A stretch of 64,000 bases of DNA, taken from NCBI GenBank assembly GCA_000697355.1, contig JNEN01001208.1, positions 186,001 to 250,000 on the forward strand, read 5' to 3'. Below are positions 1-13,790 of this stretch, one piece after another (positions within the stretch are counted from its first letter, which is position 1; the number at the start of each line of letters is the position of its first letter). The translations under genes were made by a program, and so were the position numbers. The notes below the pieces were generated by a model. It was not told where the DNA came from. It ran no database searches and saw only the letters and a list, made by a program, of their open reading frames with translations. The stretch is from Syncephalastrum monosporum B8922. Lineage: Eukaryota; Mucoromycota; Mucoromycetes; Mucorales; Syncephalastraceae.

Positions 1-121
1 ATTCGTTGGAAACGCGGTAGGCACCAAAACCGAGACGGGTGACGTGTTTGCCTGTCTTGGGTATCACCGCTTTGGGGAGCTGTGTGGAGGCAGTGGACAC
101 GAGGCGGCGTTGCAATAGCAT
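1..121 (-). CDS. Aldo/keto reductase family protein, 5' part only
   Basis: Only the first 40 codons are in the window; the gene runs off the left edge. The ATG is at 121 on the minus strand. The protein begins with a basic, hydroxylated stretch (MLLQRRLVSTASTQ), typical of a mitochondrial presequence, followed by TRLGFGAYRVSN, which matches the first beta strand of the aldo/keto reductase barrel (LGFGTYRV-like). Family members are NAD(P)H-dependent oxidoreductases of carbonyl compounds; the substrate cannot be judged from this fragment. It is divergent from enolase with 786 bp between the two start codons. Family assignment rests on one motif, so confidence is moderate. Confidence 0.6.
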   Translation of the reverse strand, partial: MLLQRRLVSTASTQLPKAVIPKTGKHVTRLGFGAYRVSNE

Positions 122-2377
<2,256 letters not shown>

Positions 2378-2451
2378 ATAAATCTATCCCCATCTCTTTC
2401 TCGGACTTTGCGAATTGTAAAAAATATATCGTGTTTTTTGCCACATGTACG

Positions 2452-2479
2452 GTGTCTGTGTCTGTGTCTGTGTCTGTGT
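2452..2479. repeat. TGTGTC microsatellite
   Basis: Four to five tandem copies of TGTGTC in the short convergent gap between the enolase and REX4-like stop codons. Confidence 0.8.
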
Positions 2480-2530
2480 TCGTGTTGGGTGTATGTGAAT
2501 ATGTATGTTTGTATGCTGTGACTTTTCTTT

Positions 2531-3947
2531 TTATTCGCTGTCATCATGGTCGTCGTCCGAATCACTCTCCTCCTCGCTCGATTCGTCTTCGCTGCTACTG
2601 CTATTACTGCTACTGCTGCTATCGTTATTCTTCCGCTTCTTTTGCTGCTGTTTTTCTTCCTTGAGCTGCTGCTTGACCTTTTTGCGTTCAATGTTGGCCT
2701 TATTTTCCAGTCGCCGCCGTTCCTTTTCCTCACGCTGACGCGCCTTTTCGAAAAACTGCTTCATCTTGAGACCATACTGGGCACCGATTGCCTTTTCCCA
2801 TTCGTCCTTGGCGTGGCGATAAAGCAGCATCGTGAATCGTGCGTCTTCGACGGACGAGTGCTCGCCTGATTGAATATCCATGTCGAGGACACAGTCGACC
2901 AGTGTCTTGAGACCCGGGGTCCGGTGGTTGTTGAATTTCCAAAACGGCTTGTATTTCGACGTGTCACGAATCAGATACCGCGGATGCTTGATCCGGAGTG
3001 CTGACAGATCGTGGATGATGGCGTGGCCCACCATGATCCGGTCTTGCACAATGTCCAAGACTTTTTGCTGCGCTTCCAAGAAGGGCATGGCTATATTGAA
3101 TTATCGGTAGATAAGCAAGTATGTTTATAGGCTTCAGGGCTGGGGTGTTTACCATTCTTTAGATCCTTCGGTCGGATACCCGAGACTTCGGTACGGAAGT
3201 CAGTAATAGGCCGCTGCGGCTTGACAAATACATCTAAAAGAACCGCGCCAAAGTAGTTGACCAAACTCACACGCGCGAGCTCGCTCTTCTTTTTGCGGAA
3301 CGAGCCATCGGGGAGACGCTCTCCTGTCTCCACCATTTCACAATCAATAGCCACATACCGTCCCGCGCTGTAAGACAGGAAATAGTTATGTGAGCGACCC
3401 TGTCGAACGAGTAACTTTGTCTTTCTTTCTTCCTTTTGCACTTACGCAGCCTTTTCGCCTGCGACGTTCTCCATCTGCAGGAGTTGTTCAGCCTTGAGTT
3501 TCTTGCGCGCCTCGTGGTTCTGTGTTCGATGGATGTGCCGCTTGGCCTGGTCGTTCAGCTCTTCTGAGAACCAAAGCTCTTCCTTCTGAGTCGTTTTGGG
3601 TATCCTAAATGCAATAAAACAAAACATGAAATAAGGTTGGCAACCCGTGTTCTCGACTTGCATGGTTCACTTACTTGCCAGAGGTGACAGTCGTTTTCTT
3701 TTCACTAAAGATAAGGTTGGCGTGAGTCCAGTGGCAATGCACGTCGAGATCGCTTGAATTACCTCTTGAATCGCTTTGATTGGGCTTTGTGGCCGTCGGT
3801 CGCTTTTCGTTTGGTTGTCTTTTCATCTTTTTCAATGACCTACGGGTGCGCGTTGCAAACAATTAGGCTGATTCAATAGCTGCCGCGGAAGGTGCTTACG
3901 GCCTGGAGAGCTTTCCAGTTGGATCCAGGTGCGATCTTTTTCTTCAT
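2531..3947 (-). CDS. REX4-type 3'-5' RNA exonuclease (DEDDh)
   Basis: Six exons on the minus strand (3947-3900, 3839-3763, 3704-3675, 3604-3446, 3367-3153, 3090-2531) join in phase to 362 residues. All DEDDh exonuclease motifs are present: [11 protein letters not shown] (Exo I Asp and Glu), [12 protein letters not shown] (Exo II Asp) and [15 protein letters not shown] (Exo III His and Asp). The N-terminus ([13 protein letters not shown], then Lys-rich) and the Ser/Asp/Glu-rich C-terminal tail look nucleolar. Family members REX4/REXO4 trim RNA ends during pre-rRNA processing. Length lies between yeast Rex4 and human REXO4. The gene converges with enolase. ISG20L2-type relatives are the main alternative assignment. 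Confidence 0.9.
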
Positions 3948-4153
3948 GGCGATCGAAAGTAGAGTAAAAGAATGTGGTGGAAAGCCACCCGTTTATGCCT
4001 AATTTGGTTGTCGGGGAATATCAAATGCATTGTTCCTCTCTCTTCTCCACCTCATACAGGTACGCTTCAGCAATACTAATGATCACTATAATAATAATTA
4101 TAATCACCAGAGAAAACATGTCTATGCGCAATAAAGCAACAGAAGAAAGAAAA

Positions 4154-4403
4154 CTACTCCATCGTGTGGCCAATATTATTGTCTACGGCGGGATAGGCCA
4201 TATCCTGATTCTCTTGAATCGTAGCCACATGGGGCGCTTTGTACATAGTATCAGCCATTCTGCTTGATCTTGCTACTTGCTGTCTACCTACCATTCGGTC
4301 GATAAGTGCCTGGAATATCAGGGTTGATTTGGGGAGCAGCGGGTGTGCCTGAGACATAAACGAGCACCGTCGACAAGAAGACTATGACATGGGATATCTG
4401 CAT
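4154..4403 (-). CDS. Candidate small secreted peptide, two exons
   Basis: The minus-strand ATG at 4403 opens a clear signal peptide (MQISHVIVFLSTVLVYVSG) followed by TPAAPQINPDIPGTYRPN. The simplest frame ends after 39 residues, but a GTAGGT donor at 4291 and an AAG acceptor before 4212 join in phase (exons 4403-4292 and 4212-4154) to a 56-residue product with an acidic tail and no cysteine. A TATATAAG box about 45 bp upstream supports a real gene. I recognise no family. The intron is my inference; the alternative is an unspliced 39-residue peptide or chance. Confidence 0.4.
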
Positions 4404-4844
4404 GGTGTGACAAACGTAGGTAGATTCAGCCCGTATGAAAGCGTGTTTCTTACTTATATACGTGTAGAATAGTGGTAAAAGCAGAAATAGGGGAGGGTGC
4501 GACAAGGAGGATACAGAATGGAGGTGTTGCAGTAGCAGGATCCCTCTATTTTAAGTTTTCAGTGTCTCCATCGCACGAAACCGTGGAGATAGGAGCGCAT
4601 GCATTCTCCCACACGATGCGTGATATAAACTCCTTTCATTTTCCTTATAATGCATGGTGAACTGTAAAAACATGAGAGCTCTTTGTGCAGAATGACAACG
4701 AATGTCAGATAGTATTCCACAGCATAGCCGAGTATCCTGCATAACACAGACAAAGAGGACTGCGCAGCACATAAAAATCTATTCATGAAGGGAGGAAGTA
4801 AATGCAATGTAAGGACGATAAAAAAAGAAGATGCTTGTAGTTGC
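4404..4844. other. Gene-free stretch between secreted peptide and NAPRT gene
   Basis: Holds the TATA box of the small secreted gene (TATATAAG on the minus strand near 4450) and the 3' region of the nicotinate phosphoribosyltransferase gene. Nothing else is supported. Confidence 0.5.
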
Positions 4845-6205
4845 TTAAACGATGTTGAGTTCCTTCTTCAACTTCTCGACCAGGTCATCACTGGCGCTGT
4901 GCTTGAGCGCATCGTCGCTCAGCTTGATCACGCGCTTGTCGTTGCAGTATTTCATCTTGATTACAATGTTCATCGGCTTGCTCTTCTCGGCTGGGGTGGA
5001 AGCCCGGCGGAAGTCGTTCGTGAGCGAGGTACCGATACCAAAGCTGGCCTTAATACCGGCTTTGTTGCACAGGTCCTGGAGCTTCTTGGCCCGCGCCACG
5101 TCGAGCGCGTCTGAAAAGACAATCATCTTGGTCGCGGGGTCAATGCCCAGCGAGGTATAGTGGTCCAGCATGCGCTGGATAAAGTCAGCCGGATCTCCCG
5201 AGTCCTGGCGCACCGCACCATACTTAGTGGCTAGGTCCTTGTCAAAGTCGCGCAAGAAGACATCCGTCGTGAAGGTGTCTGTCAAGGCGATACCGACGGC
5301 AGTCGGATACGTATCGTACCACTTGTTGAGCGTGATGGCATTTGCATGTTGCACGCCCTCGAGTGCAGACACGGCCATGAAAAACTCGTGAGCTATCGTA
5401 TCATATATCTCTCAGTATACGCATATCCACTTTGGCCGATTCCCTATCTCACTTACCGATGGTGCCAATAACGGGAACCTTGTACTTTTTCGCCAAATAG
5501 GCATTGCTCGAGCCGCTGAAACCGCCCGGGGCATCCTTGTTCGCCTGGGCGGCCTGAACAATTGCGTTCATGACCGTATCCTGGGTCTTGAGGTCACGGC
5601 GCCTCCGCGTACCAAATTCAGAAAATCTGCAGCCGTACTGGAGCAGTTCAGTTGCTTTGTTGTAAGCATTCTTATATTGGTTGTCATAGTTCCAGTCTTG
5701 ATCGACAAAGCGGAAATAGGCCTCTGAGATCAGGGCAAGAAGTGGCACCTCGTACAAGATGGCCTCGTGCCAGCTGCCAGTCACCTGAAGATCCAGTTCG
5801 CCCGTCGCGCTGTCAAACGTGTACTTGACCTGTTCCGCAGGTCTGTATCGGAACTGGCGCAGATAGTCCGCATACGACGCGTCAAAGATCGGCTGGTTCG
5901 CAATGTACTCATACTCATCCTCGGTAAGCTGAAGACGACCGAGACCTAAAGAGTAGAATGAGTATATCTTCTAGAATATAATGTATATATATATATATAT
6001 ATATAAGAGAACAATGAATTTGCTTACTGTCAATCTGCTTAGACAGCCACTGCATAGCTGCGTCGTTTAAGTGCAATTCTTTCTCGCGATTCGTGAATTG
6101 GTAGACAACACGGGCGTCCTTGTAGTGTTGAAGCACCGCGTACTGCATGGTAAACTTGTAAAGGTCATTGTCGAGAATGGAAGGAAATACTTCGTGCTGC
6201 GCCAT
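4845..6205 (-). CDS. Nicotinate phosphoribosyltransferase
   Basis: Three exons (6205-6028, 5945-5457, 5392-4845) join in phase to 404 residues, close to yeast Npt1. The enzyme makes nicotinate mononucleotide from nicotinate and PRPP in the Preiss-Handler NAD salvage route. The N-terminus SILDNDLYKFTMQYAVLQHY is the family hallmark. Also visible are FRYRPAEQV, YEVPLLALISEAYFR, the EFGTRRRRDLKTQD loop, the GTIAHEFFM motif with the conserved regulatory histidine, RQDSGDPADF, and the C-terminal GIGTSLTNDF and IKLSDD segments. The first intron (5946-6027) contains a (TA)n tract. Start choice: the first ATG is followed immediately by the conserved N-terminus. Confidence 0.96.
5981..6005. repeat. 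(TA)n microsatellite in NAPRT intron 1
   Basis: About a dozen TA dinucleotides inside the first intron of the nicotinate phosphoribosyltransferase gene. Confidence 0.8.
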
Positions 6206-6652
6206 TGTTGTCAACAAAAGTGGGCAAAAGAAGCGGAAAAGAGACAAAGGTAAGAAACGAGAGCGGGGATTGGATCCAACATCCTCCCCACTTTATCTAC
6301 CCTATCACCGCAATCATATGTCGTTGATGCATGCAGCCTATCATGCGAACCATCGCATTGTAAACCTCTCAGCTTCTGTGTATCCATTATACGCGCTTTA
6401 TATACTTTTTACAGTTAGGAGCGATGTCTATACACGGTGATGAACTAGTCTTTGCATGCAGTCCGCGTAATCATGCATATGATGGTACCATTTTTAAACA
6501 AGCAGCATTCAATCTTCGTCCGAGAATGACCCCATAGTATGGTCATGCTGCGCTTTCGGCTTATTACTGCGCAGCACAAAGTGCCAGCCACCTATTCAAC
6601 AACCTGTGATTGACTTATGTCCAGTCATGATGCTTTATCCGTTTCCGTGACT
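6206..6652. other. Intergenic region upstream of NAPRT
   Basis: No supported gene; contains the NAPRT promoter and ends at the left boundary of duplication copy 1. Confidence 0.5.
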
Positions 6653-7068
6653 TAAGCTTGTTGGATTGCGTTTTCCTCCCCTTCGTCTTCTCTCCCGTTG
6701 CCGCCTCTCTTCCTCTTGTTCAGTCGCGCCCCTGCTCCTAGATGTTGTTTTCCTGCTTTTTTCCTCCGTCCGCAAGTGAATGTACCGTACAGTGCTACAA
6801 GGAAATGTATAACAGCCCCACCCATAACGGTAAGTGACTCATATTGAATGAAATATCCTGAGCCATAATTTAGCAAAAGGAATTAGACGCGTGCTTTACA
6901 CGGGTGCATTAATTAGATGCATTGGTGGCCTGCCGTCTTGCGGGTGCAATAACGAACCCGGCTCTGCCGTAGGTAAGTAGGAAGCGCACATCAGTCAAAC
7001 GACAACTGTTTTTAGAATGAATCTCGATAGGCTATTTTCAGTGACTTTATCAATGACAACAATATTTA

Positions 7069-7358
7069 TCAAAAAGGACCATAATATTCCAAGTAACAAA
7101 GTTGACATGCCACTGGGTCATTACAATCATAACACGGATCAAAATCCTGCCGTCTTTCTTTGTGTCCTGGACGTACATATTTTGCAGAAAACAGTATTCG
7201 TTAGACATCCGTGAGTGTCTTTCGGCTTGTTATGTCTTACCCGATGGGACATGATTCACACCGTCTGCCTTTATGGTACGCTTCTCAGGAAGGCCGCAAA
7301 CTTGCAGGAGGATAACCCCAAAGATAAAGAGGAGAGCAGCTGACAGTCTTGATAGCAT
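7069..7358 (-). CDS. Small secreted cysteine-rich peptide, paralogue A
   Basis: Two exons, 7358-7241 and 7166-7069, join in phase to 71 residues. Residues 1 to about 22 are a signal peptide (MLSRLSAALLFIFGVILLQV). A propeptide with dibasic KR (26-27) and RR (44-45) follows; cleavage after RR would release a 26-residue peptide with N-terminal Gln and four cysteines spaced C-x2-C-x5-C-x2-C. Paralogue B at 14271-14548 shares the start, signal peptide, intron position and phase, RRQ/RQ site and cysteine spacing. The acceptor differs: the ancestral TAG position is TAC here and a CAG six bases downstream is used, keeping frame. I recognise no family. Possible roles (signal, antimicrobial, metal binding) are speculation. 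Confidence 0.65.
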
Positions 7359-7422
7359 TGAATAGGCCAGCGAAAGAGGACAAAGTGCGTACAGTCGTTA
7401 TTTATGAAGAGCAAGAAAATTC

Positions 7423-7441
7423 AGTCATTTATATATTTTCT
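7423..7441 (-). promoter_or_regulatory. TATA box of secreted peptide A
   Basis: On the minus strand a AAAATATATAAATG box sits about 70-80 bp upstream of the ATG at 7358. The same box is conserved at 14614-14632 in the paralogue. Confidence 0.6.
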
Positions 7442-7504
7442 CTCCCTCCTTCGTTCTTTAACATCTCTCTAATGCTTCGTACTTTTCAGGAGCTCACATG
7501 CATA

Positions 7505-7525
7505 CCTATACAAGCACATACAGAT
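7505..7525 (-). promoter_or_regulatory. Conserved upstream box shared by both peptide genes
   Basis: The plus-strand string TATACAAGCACATACAGAT occurs here and again near 14690-14709, at similar distance upstream of each TATA box. Its persistence when neighbouring bases diverged suggests a regulatory element, though shared ancestry alone could explain it. Confidence 0.4.
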
Positions 7526-7880
7526 GTACTACTGTCGCCTGAATAATCCCTGCTTACCCGCTTCTGTGCATGTTCGTGCACCCTACTAAAACGCCTCACC
7601 CGGAGAAAGAATAACGTGAATGCAGCAGAGCGGTACATAGTATCAGCTAACTATCTGGAGATTATGAAGACTAAAGATGATGGCAAGTAATTGGAGATAA
7701 TGCTGGCGATCTCAGTTGGAAATACGCCTTCTCTCCAACATTTGTTTACCGCAGGGCGCAAGCACCCCGCAGTAACTGCGCTTAGGGACACAGAGACATT
7801 CCCCCTAGGCTGCCACTGTATCGAGCAAAGAGTAGATGTCCCCTGGGACGATGCACCTTCCTAAGGCCGTTTGTACATGT

Positions 7881-9844
7881 GTTGTCTCTGCAAGGAACTG
7901 TCCTTAGCGGAAAGCATACCAACCATCACAACAATACCAGCAGTACAAATGCGGGAATATGATAAGCAGCATTACATGGTATCACTATTGTACAATTTTT
8001 ACGGTAGATATAAGCACTATACCGCACATATGATGTAAGCATTCTTGTGCTTTGTGGTTGGGCTGTAAGTAGGGGTATGTCTATCTATAAAATGTGTTGT
8101 AGCTGCAAAGGTTGCAGATCTTCCAAGGAGAAGGTGGAATGAGCGTTTAATGTATATTTGGAACCATCTGTCAGAGTTATATAGGTATTCTCGTGTGTAC
8201 AAGTATGTCATATTACATTCTTTGTAGCAGTAAACAACGTAATTAACTATTATGAAGGCCATTATTACTTAGCTTGGACACTACGTCGACAGAGGTTGAA
8301 TACTTATATCTTGTAAAAACTCCTCCTATTTTTTCTGTCGTTGCATCTCCTGAACTAAGGTTATGTGTGACAGATAAAGATCTGTGCCATGCTCCTATTC
8401 GACAGCTGCAGACTCATGCATGAAGACACATTGCTCTGCAATCGTCAAGGGTTTTACACCGGTACAGGCAGGCTTCCGGGCAAGAACACAGAGTCTTTGA
8501 TCCACACTTTAAGAATATTCTAAAGACCGCTCGAAACAATTACTGAACAGTAGTCTGTTGATTAGCAGGCCGCAGAGAAGCACTCTTAAGTGAATTAGGA
8601 GTATCGTCCGAGAAATCAAAAAGTGGCAAACTCAGCCAGTTATTGATGTTTGCGACAAGCAGCTGATTTACGGGCCATTATAAAGTAAATCCCTTCTACT
8701 ACTATTCCATCTCAAGCACAAGCTGCGACGAAGTAGTCATTCATTGGAAATAACCTAGTATAAATATTCACTGAAATCGAACAATTGGTGCTATCTAGTA
8801 CGGGATCTGTAGCAATACTGGAGTGACTGCAGTACCACGTCAAAAGCAGTCGTGCTGCTGGTTACGTACTCAAATATGTTAATGCTTTTAGTATACCTGG
8901 TCCGATATTTATTTTTTGCTAACATCCACTGTATATAAGTTACATTTTCTTTCGTTTGATTAAAAGACGTCTAATATTGTAACCATCTACTGTGCGAGTC
9001 GCAGCGAGCAGATACCTTCTCAAATACACAAATATTTTATCGGTATCACAGGTGGTTGCCTCTTCGCTTCATTTCATGCCTCTATCTGAAGGACGTTTGC
9101 ATGTGGAACATGATACTCTTCGGCCCTTTATCCTTATCATATCTAAGTCTAATAATCATAACCAAAACGGAAATATCAATCAGCGAGCAACAGTGTCCTG
9201 ATTATACTGTATATTATATCTACTGCGCTGTTATTAAATACACTAATGAGTAACATATGACTTCACATTGTAAGGCGCTTCTATTTTTGTGTTTACGTAA
9301 ATAAAATGCAACTACTGTATGACTGATAACCCGGTCTGTCCTACCGCAGATCCTGTACCGGAAGAGGAGAAAACGCCTTTAAGTTTTCTTCCGAAATGTT
9401 AAAATTTACGTGCGACTCATATAAAATATTTTCTGCGAAACTCCGACTATGCAACTTAATGTACGTTCATAGTGGGTCGTAAACTTATCAAGTGTAAAGG
9501 TGTGCTCGGCTAAGACAAGTTATCTTCATTATGATCGACACTACTTTAGCAAGGTACTTATCCATATCTTTGTGTGTCATGATGGCAGAAATATAAAGCA
9601 GCTAAGTTAAAATACTCTTTGTAGAATCGAGTACGCACATACACTTGTTCCAAAACATGGACTATCCGCCAAAATAGAGAAACAACGTTCGGTAATGCAT
9701 ACCATCTGTATTGCGCCTACCACCGGAAAATCTTTCGGAAGGGTTTCCATAAAGGGATACGCGACGTACCACTGCCATAAAAAGACGGAGCACACTATTG
9801 TCATCGCGTATACCAGCTTTTTTTCTTTTCTCTCTATCAACGAA
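7881..9844. other. AT-rich gene-free region upstream of P450
   Basis: About 2 kb of AT-rich sequence without any open frame that has coding character. Only short scattered frames are present on both strands. Contains the P450 promoter at the right end. Confidence 0.6.
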
Positions 9845-11728
9845 ATGACATCGGTGCGGCTTGCATTGCAACAACTGGAAGCAGCCACACAGTATATATC
9901 AACCGTTCTCTCATCAAAATACTCTTCACGACAGCTCGTGCTTCGTTATGGCCTGGCAGGAGCAGCAGCCTATATCCTCACGAAGTTTGTTGTCTATCGG
10001 CTCTGGATCCACCCCTCCACTCGACTTCCAGGGCCGCCCGTAGACTGGATCCCTTTCCTCGGCAACATGCGCGAAATCATTCGTGATGAGGTTCAAATAC
10101 ACTTTGCCGTTGACGCCATCAACTCATTCTTTCAATAGCCGGGCGATCCTCAGCGACGATGGGTGAAAAAGTACGGAAAGCTGGTGGGGTACCATGGCCC
10201 TTGGTACAGCAATCGTGTACTTGTGGCCGATCCTGTCCTACTGAAGCAGATCTTGACCATGGAGGAATACGACTTTATAAAGTCACCGGACACGGCGCGC
10301 TTCTTGCGACCTGTGCTCGGAGACGGCATTCTCTTGGCAGAGGTAAGACAGCAGTAATACAGGATGATCTGTGTAACGTGCTTACATGATCGGGTCATCT
10401 GTTTCGGGCAATAAGGGCGCTGCGCATCGGCATCAGCGCAAGATGCTCAATCCGGCCTTCTCGGTCCAAGCCACGCGCGGCCTTGTGCCTGTCATGGCCG
10501 TTCCTGCCGTGCACCTGTGTCGCCGCTGGATAAGCGAACTTAGTGCGGACGGCCCCACCGAGATCAAGGTATCCATGGGCTTGTCAATGGCCACTCTCGA
10601 CGTTATTGGTATGGCTGGCTTCGGCCAGGAGTTCCGGGCAGTGCTCGACCACGACAAGCCCGAAGCGCTCCATACGCTGGGCGGTCAGCTCAGTCACGCC
10701 TACCGTGATATCTTTTACGGCCCTGTATCGCTCATGCGCATGCTCAGTCTCTTTGTGCCGCCCTTGCGAGAGCTGCCCATCACGAAGCGCAACCGCGAGC
10801 TCAAACGAGATCTTGATATGCTGCGCCATACCACGAGTCAACTTGTCCAGTTGGCTCGGAAACGACTCCAGACGCAGGAAAAGATGTCACCCGTCTCGCG
10901 CGACTTGCTCACTTTGATGATCCACCAAGTTGACGAAGAGACGGGCGAGGGTATGACCGACCGCGAACTGGAAGATCAGTGCCTGACCTTTTTGGCAGCT
11001 GGGTTAGTTGCTAAATCATAATTATCGTGCGAATTTTTTGATGCATATACTCACCTATTACAATCACAATCGCCAGCCATGAGACCACGAGCGTATCCTT
11101 ATCCTGGACGCTGTGGCTGCTTGCAAAGCATCCCGAGATCCAGGACGCCCTCCGCGAGGAAGTCAAGCACCTCTTTGGCACCATCAACACAGACCACCCG
11201 ATATTTGCCAACTTTTTGGACGCGGTCAACCAGTCCTCAGTCGAAGAGTGCGTGAAGGCGGCCAATATCCCTTCACACGATGCCATTAATGGACTCAAGT
11301 TGCTCAACAACATCTGTAAGGAGAGCATGCGCCTCTACCCGCCTGTGCCCATGACGAGCCGCTGGACCTTGAAAAAAGAGAGCGTCCTTGGCACTGTAGC
11401 GTTACCTCGAGGCACGCGTCTTTTTGTATCGCCAATGGTGCTTCACCACGATCCGGAGATCTGGGGCGAGGATGTGGAGGTATTCCGCCCGGACCGGTGG
11501 AACGAGGCGCCAGCCAATACGGTCAGTCCCTACGTCTACATGCCCTTCCTGGCTGGTGGACGGCAGTGCATCGGCAATCGCTTTGCCATGATGGAGATGA
11601 AGGTCCTCCTGGCCATTCTGGTTAGCACGTTCCGTTTCCACGAGAAACCTGGGTTTGAGCCCAAGCGTCGCCAGATGGTTACTCTGCGTCCAGTGCCATA
11701 TATGACCCTGATGGTGGAAAAACTGTAA
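9845..11728 (+). CDS. Cytochrome P450 monooxygenase
   Basis: Four exons (9845-10090, 10139-10342, 10416-11002, 11077-11728) join in phase to 562 residues. Domains in order: N-terminal amphipathic region and membrane anchor (about 35-60, GLAGAAAYILTKFVVYRL), proline hinge RLPGPPVDW, C-helix HRHQRKMLNPAF, I-helix AAGHETTS (about 344-351), ExxR as ESMR, PERF-type FRPDRW, and the heme loop FLAGGRQCIGNRFA with the thiolate Cys at about 510. This is an ER-anchored class II P450 of CYP4/CYP5xx type; the substrate cannot be told. Intron 1 is only 48 bp with donor GTTCAA. The gene lies between the two secreted-peptide copies. No other biosynthetic gene is adjacent. AATAAA occurs just after the stop. 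Confidence 0.93.
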
Positions 11729-12413
11729 ATTTAGCCTTTTATCTATCATCATCATATCATATATATATAATAAATTATATATTCCGTACTCGATTTAACA
11801 TAAGCAGGACGCTGAGACCCAGGTTTATTTCCAGGTCAGAGCGTCTTTATGTCGGAATTCTCTCGACCGTAAGGACAGGCACAGTTGGATGAAAGAACCA
11901 AAAGAAGAGTAGATGGGAAAAATAGGTAGCTGCAAATAGAATCTAGATGCCATAACCTCAGTACCGAGAGCGAATGAACGCAAGGAGGGAGCGAAGTGAG
12001 AGGGAGCGCATATAAATCATAAATTTTTGTAACCTGGTGCTATGTTAGTCATGAACTGTAGATTTTGATATGATAGTAAAGATGTCTTGCAGTCAGTTTG
12101 TTCTTAAGGGTACAGTACGCGAAAGAAAAAAAACTGATGATTCTCTGTCGTAGACAAGACAGGGCAAGACAGAAGAAGACAGAGAGAGAAGGTATACGCG
12201 ACTAAGAAGGGTCACGAGGCACTATTCTACACCGCCAGACAAGATACACATTGAACTGAGAGTTTATATGACAAAGATCGAGACATATAAGGGACATATG
12301 CGACAATAGCCAGATGCTTTTATACAGACTACATTTCACAATGTCGTAGCTTTCCACCGTATCGGAGACAAAACCCGCTCCAGTACCCTTATTACCAATG
12401 CATCTCACTGCAA
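11729..12413. other. Intergenic region downstream of P450
   Basis: AT-rich 3' region of the P450 gene with (AT)n near 11758-11770 and purine-rich runs near 12120-12200. No gene is supported. Confidence 0.5.
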
Positions 12414-13153
12414 ATGACCTGCGGTTTGTTTGCTGAAGGCAGCTTCTTGCATCGCAAGGTGTTGGAGCTTGCGCGGGACTGTAGCGCCTCCTGCTCTGCC
12501 ATATCGAGGAGAAGTCTCTTTTTTCTTTCACGCAGCCACGCATGCTTGTTGGTCATTGAATGTACATGGATATTCATGGCTGTGATATTGTGTATCTCGT
12601 ACGAAGCTGGGTTTTCGAGGCTAACGGAGACCGCCCAGGTGCACATATGTCGTTGACAAAGACTAATGTGAATGTAAGGTGGGCAAGAAAGGTGCTTGTT
12701 GGGGTATTGGAAAAGGGAAATGGTAAACAAAAAATAACAACAATGAAAGATAACAGGAATGCGTGTCCAAAGGAGAAGGTGGTACGACTTAAACTGGCTG
12801 TCGCATTGAGTATGACAAAATACCATAGTCTGTCTGGTGAAAGCAGGGCGTCTGTCTCATTACCGCGTCACATTCTGTTTTTAATGTGCGCTGATGTCAA
12901 TCTTTTCCGCACTGTACTCAAGACCATGGCTTTTGAGGGCCGGCAAAACCACCAGGGTTCCTCTTTGTTTCCTTGTGCATTTGAATATGTGGTCTCGTCC
13001 TTAATCTTGATTGACCAGATAATGTCCGTAAACTTTTGCTGGAAAGCCTGCAGCTTGCAGAGCTCCTCATAGATGCTTTTCTTCTTCTCTACGCTGATTT
13101 GCTTAAATGCTGACCCTTCACGATTGAAAGAGAGCACTTTCGGCTTAAAACCA
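12414..13153 (-). CDS. Unresolved gene candidate, at least two coding segments
   Basis: Two minus-strand segments look coding. Segment 13137-12868 reads SVEKKKSIYEELCKLQAFQQ and then FTDIIWSIK, helical and charged. Segment 12663-12414, after a CACATTAG acceptor, reads CTWAVSVSLENPASYEIHN and then RERKKRLLLDMAEQEALQ. The frames could belong to one spliced gene, but I could not find a donor/acceptor pair that joins them in phase with good sites, nor a convincing start. No family recognised. It may be a real lineage-specific gene, a decaying one, or chance. Confidence 0.3.
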
Positions 13154-13790
13154 TATCATAAAATCCATCGATATCTGTTTCACTTCTAGGGCTCGCGATA
13201 TGAGCTGGCAATCGAAAGAGAAAAAGAGATAGAGACAACACAGGATAAAGATGACCCTGGAAATTGTGGAGCGATAAGGGTATAATTATACATAGGACTA
13301 TGGGTATAATCTAACAGAAACAACATAGACGACAAAGTTCCCCTCGAGTCCCTCTGCCACCGGTTGCTCAACCATGCACCGGTGTGCAGAATAGTAAGCT
13401 GTTGAGTTAAAGTACAATACATTGGACATCTTTAACATCGTTCCAACGTATATGTAGCTTGTTGTATTACGTTTTCTTTCCCTTCCATCTTCTGTCCCGT
13501 TTGCATCTTTCTTCCTCTTGTCCGCTTGCGCCCCTCCAACTAGAGGTTTCTTTCCTTGCTTTTTCCTCTGTCCGTAAGTGAAACGAACTACAGGAGAAAC
13601 TCAAAATTGTTAACATATACACAGCTGCTGTTAGGTCGCTCCTTTCCTTTTCCGTTCCTTTTGCGCCCCCACCCCCACCGCCCTAGCCTACGGCAGAAAC
13701 CGGTAGTAGTATAAGCCTTTCATTACAGGCATATTCCCAAATGGCTCCAGCCCCGCCCATCATTGTAAGCGATTCACATTGGATGGAACC

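Larger units (their letters stand above)
6653..7880. repeat. Segmental duplication, copy 1
   Basis: This stretch is colinear with 13450-15065 on the same strand. Shared blocks include the pyrimidine-rich start (TTCCTGCTTTTTTCCTC / TTCCTTGCTTTTTCCTC), ATGAAATATCCTGA, CGGCTCTGC, CAAACGACAACTG / CGAACGACAACTG, the whole secreted-peptide gene with its intron and promoter, and the run from AACTATCTGGAG to GCGCTTAGGGACACAG. Identity looks roughly 70-85 percent by eye with indels, so the event is not recent. Copy 2 is longer because of a TIR element. Both flanks and the gene were duplicated, rather than a retrocopy being made, because the intron is kept. Confidence 0.85.

Noticed and set aside
9607..9888. 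93-codon minus-strand frame overlapping the P450 start
   Set aside because: Overlaps exon 1 of a well-supported gene in antisense and has no independent support.
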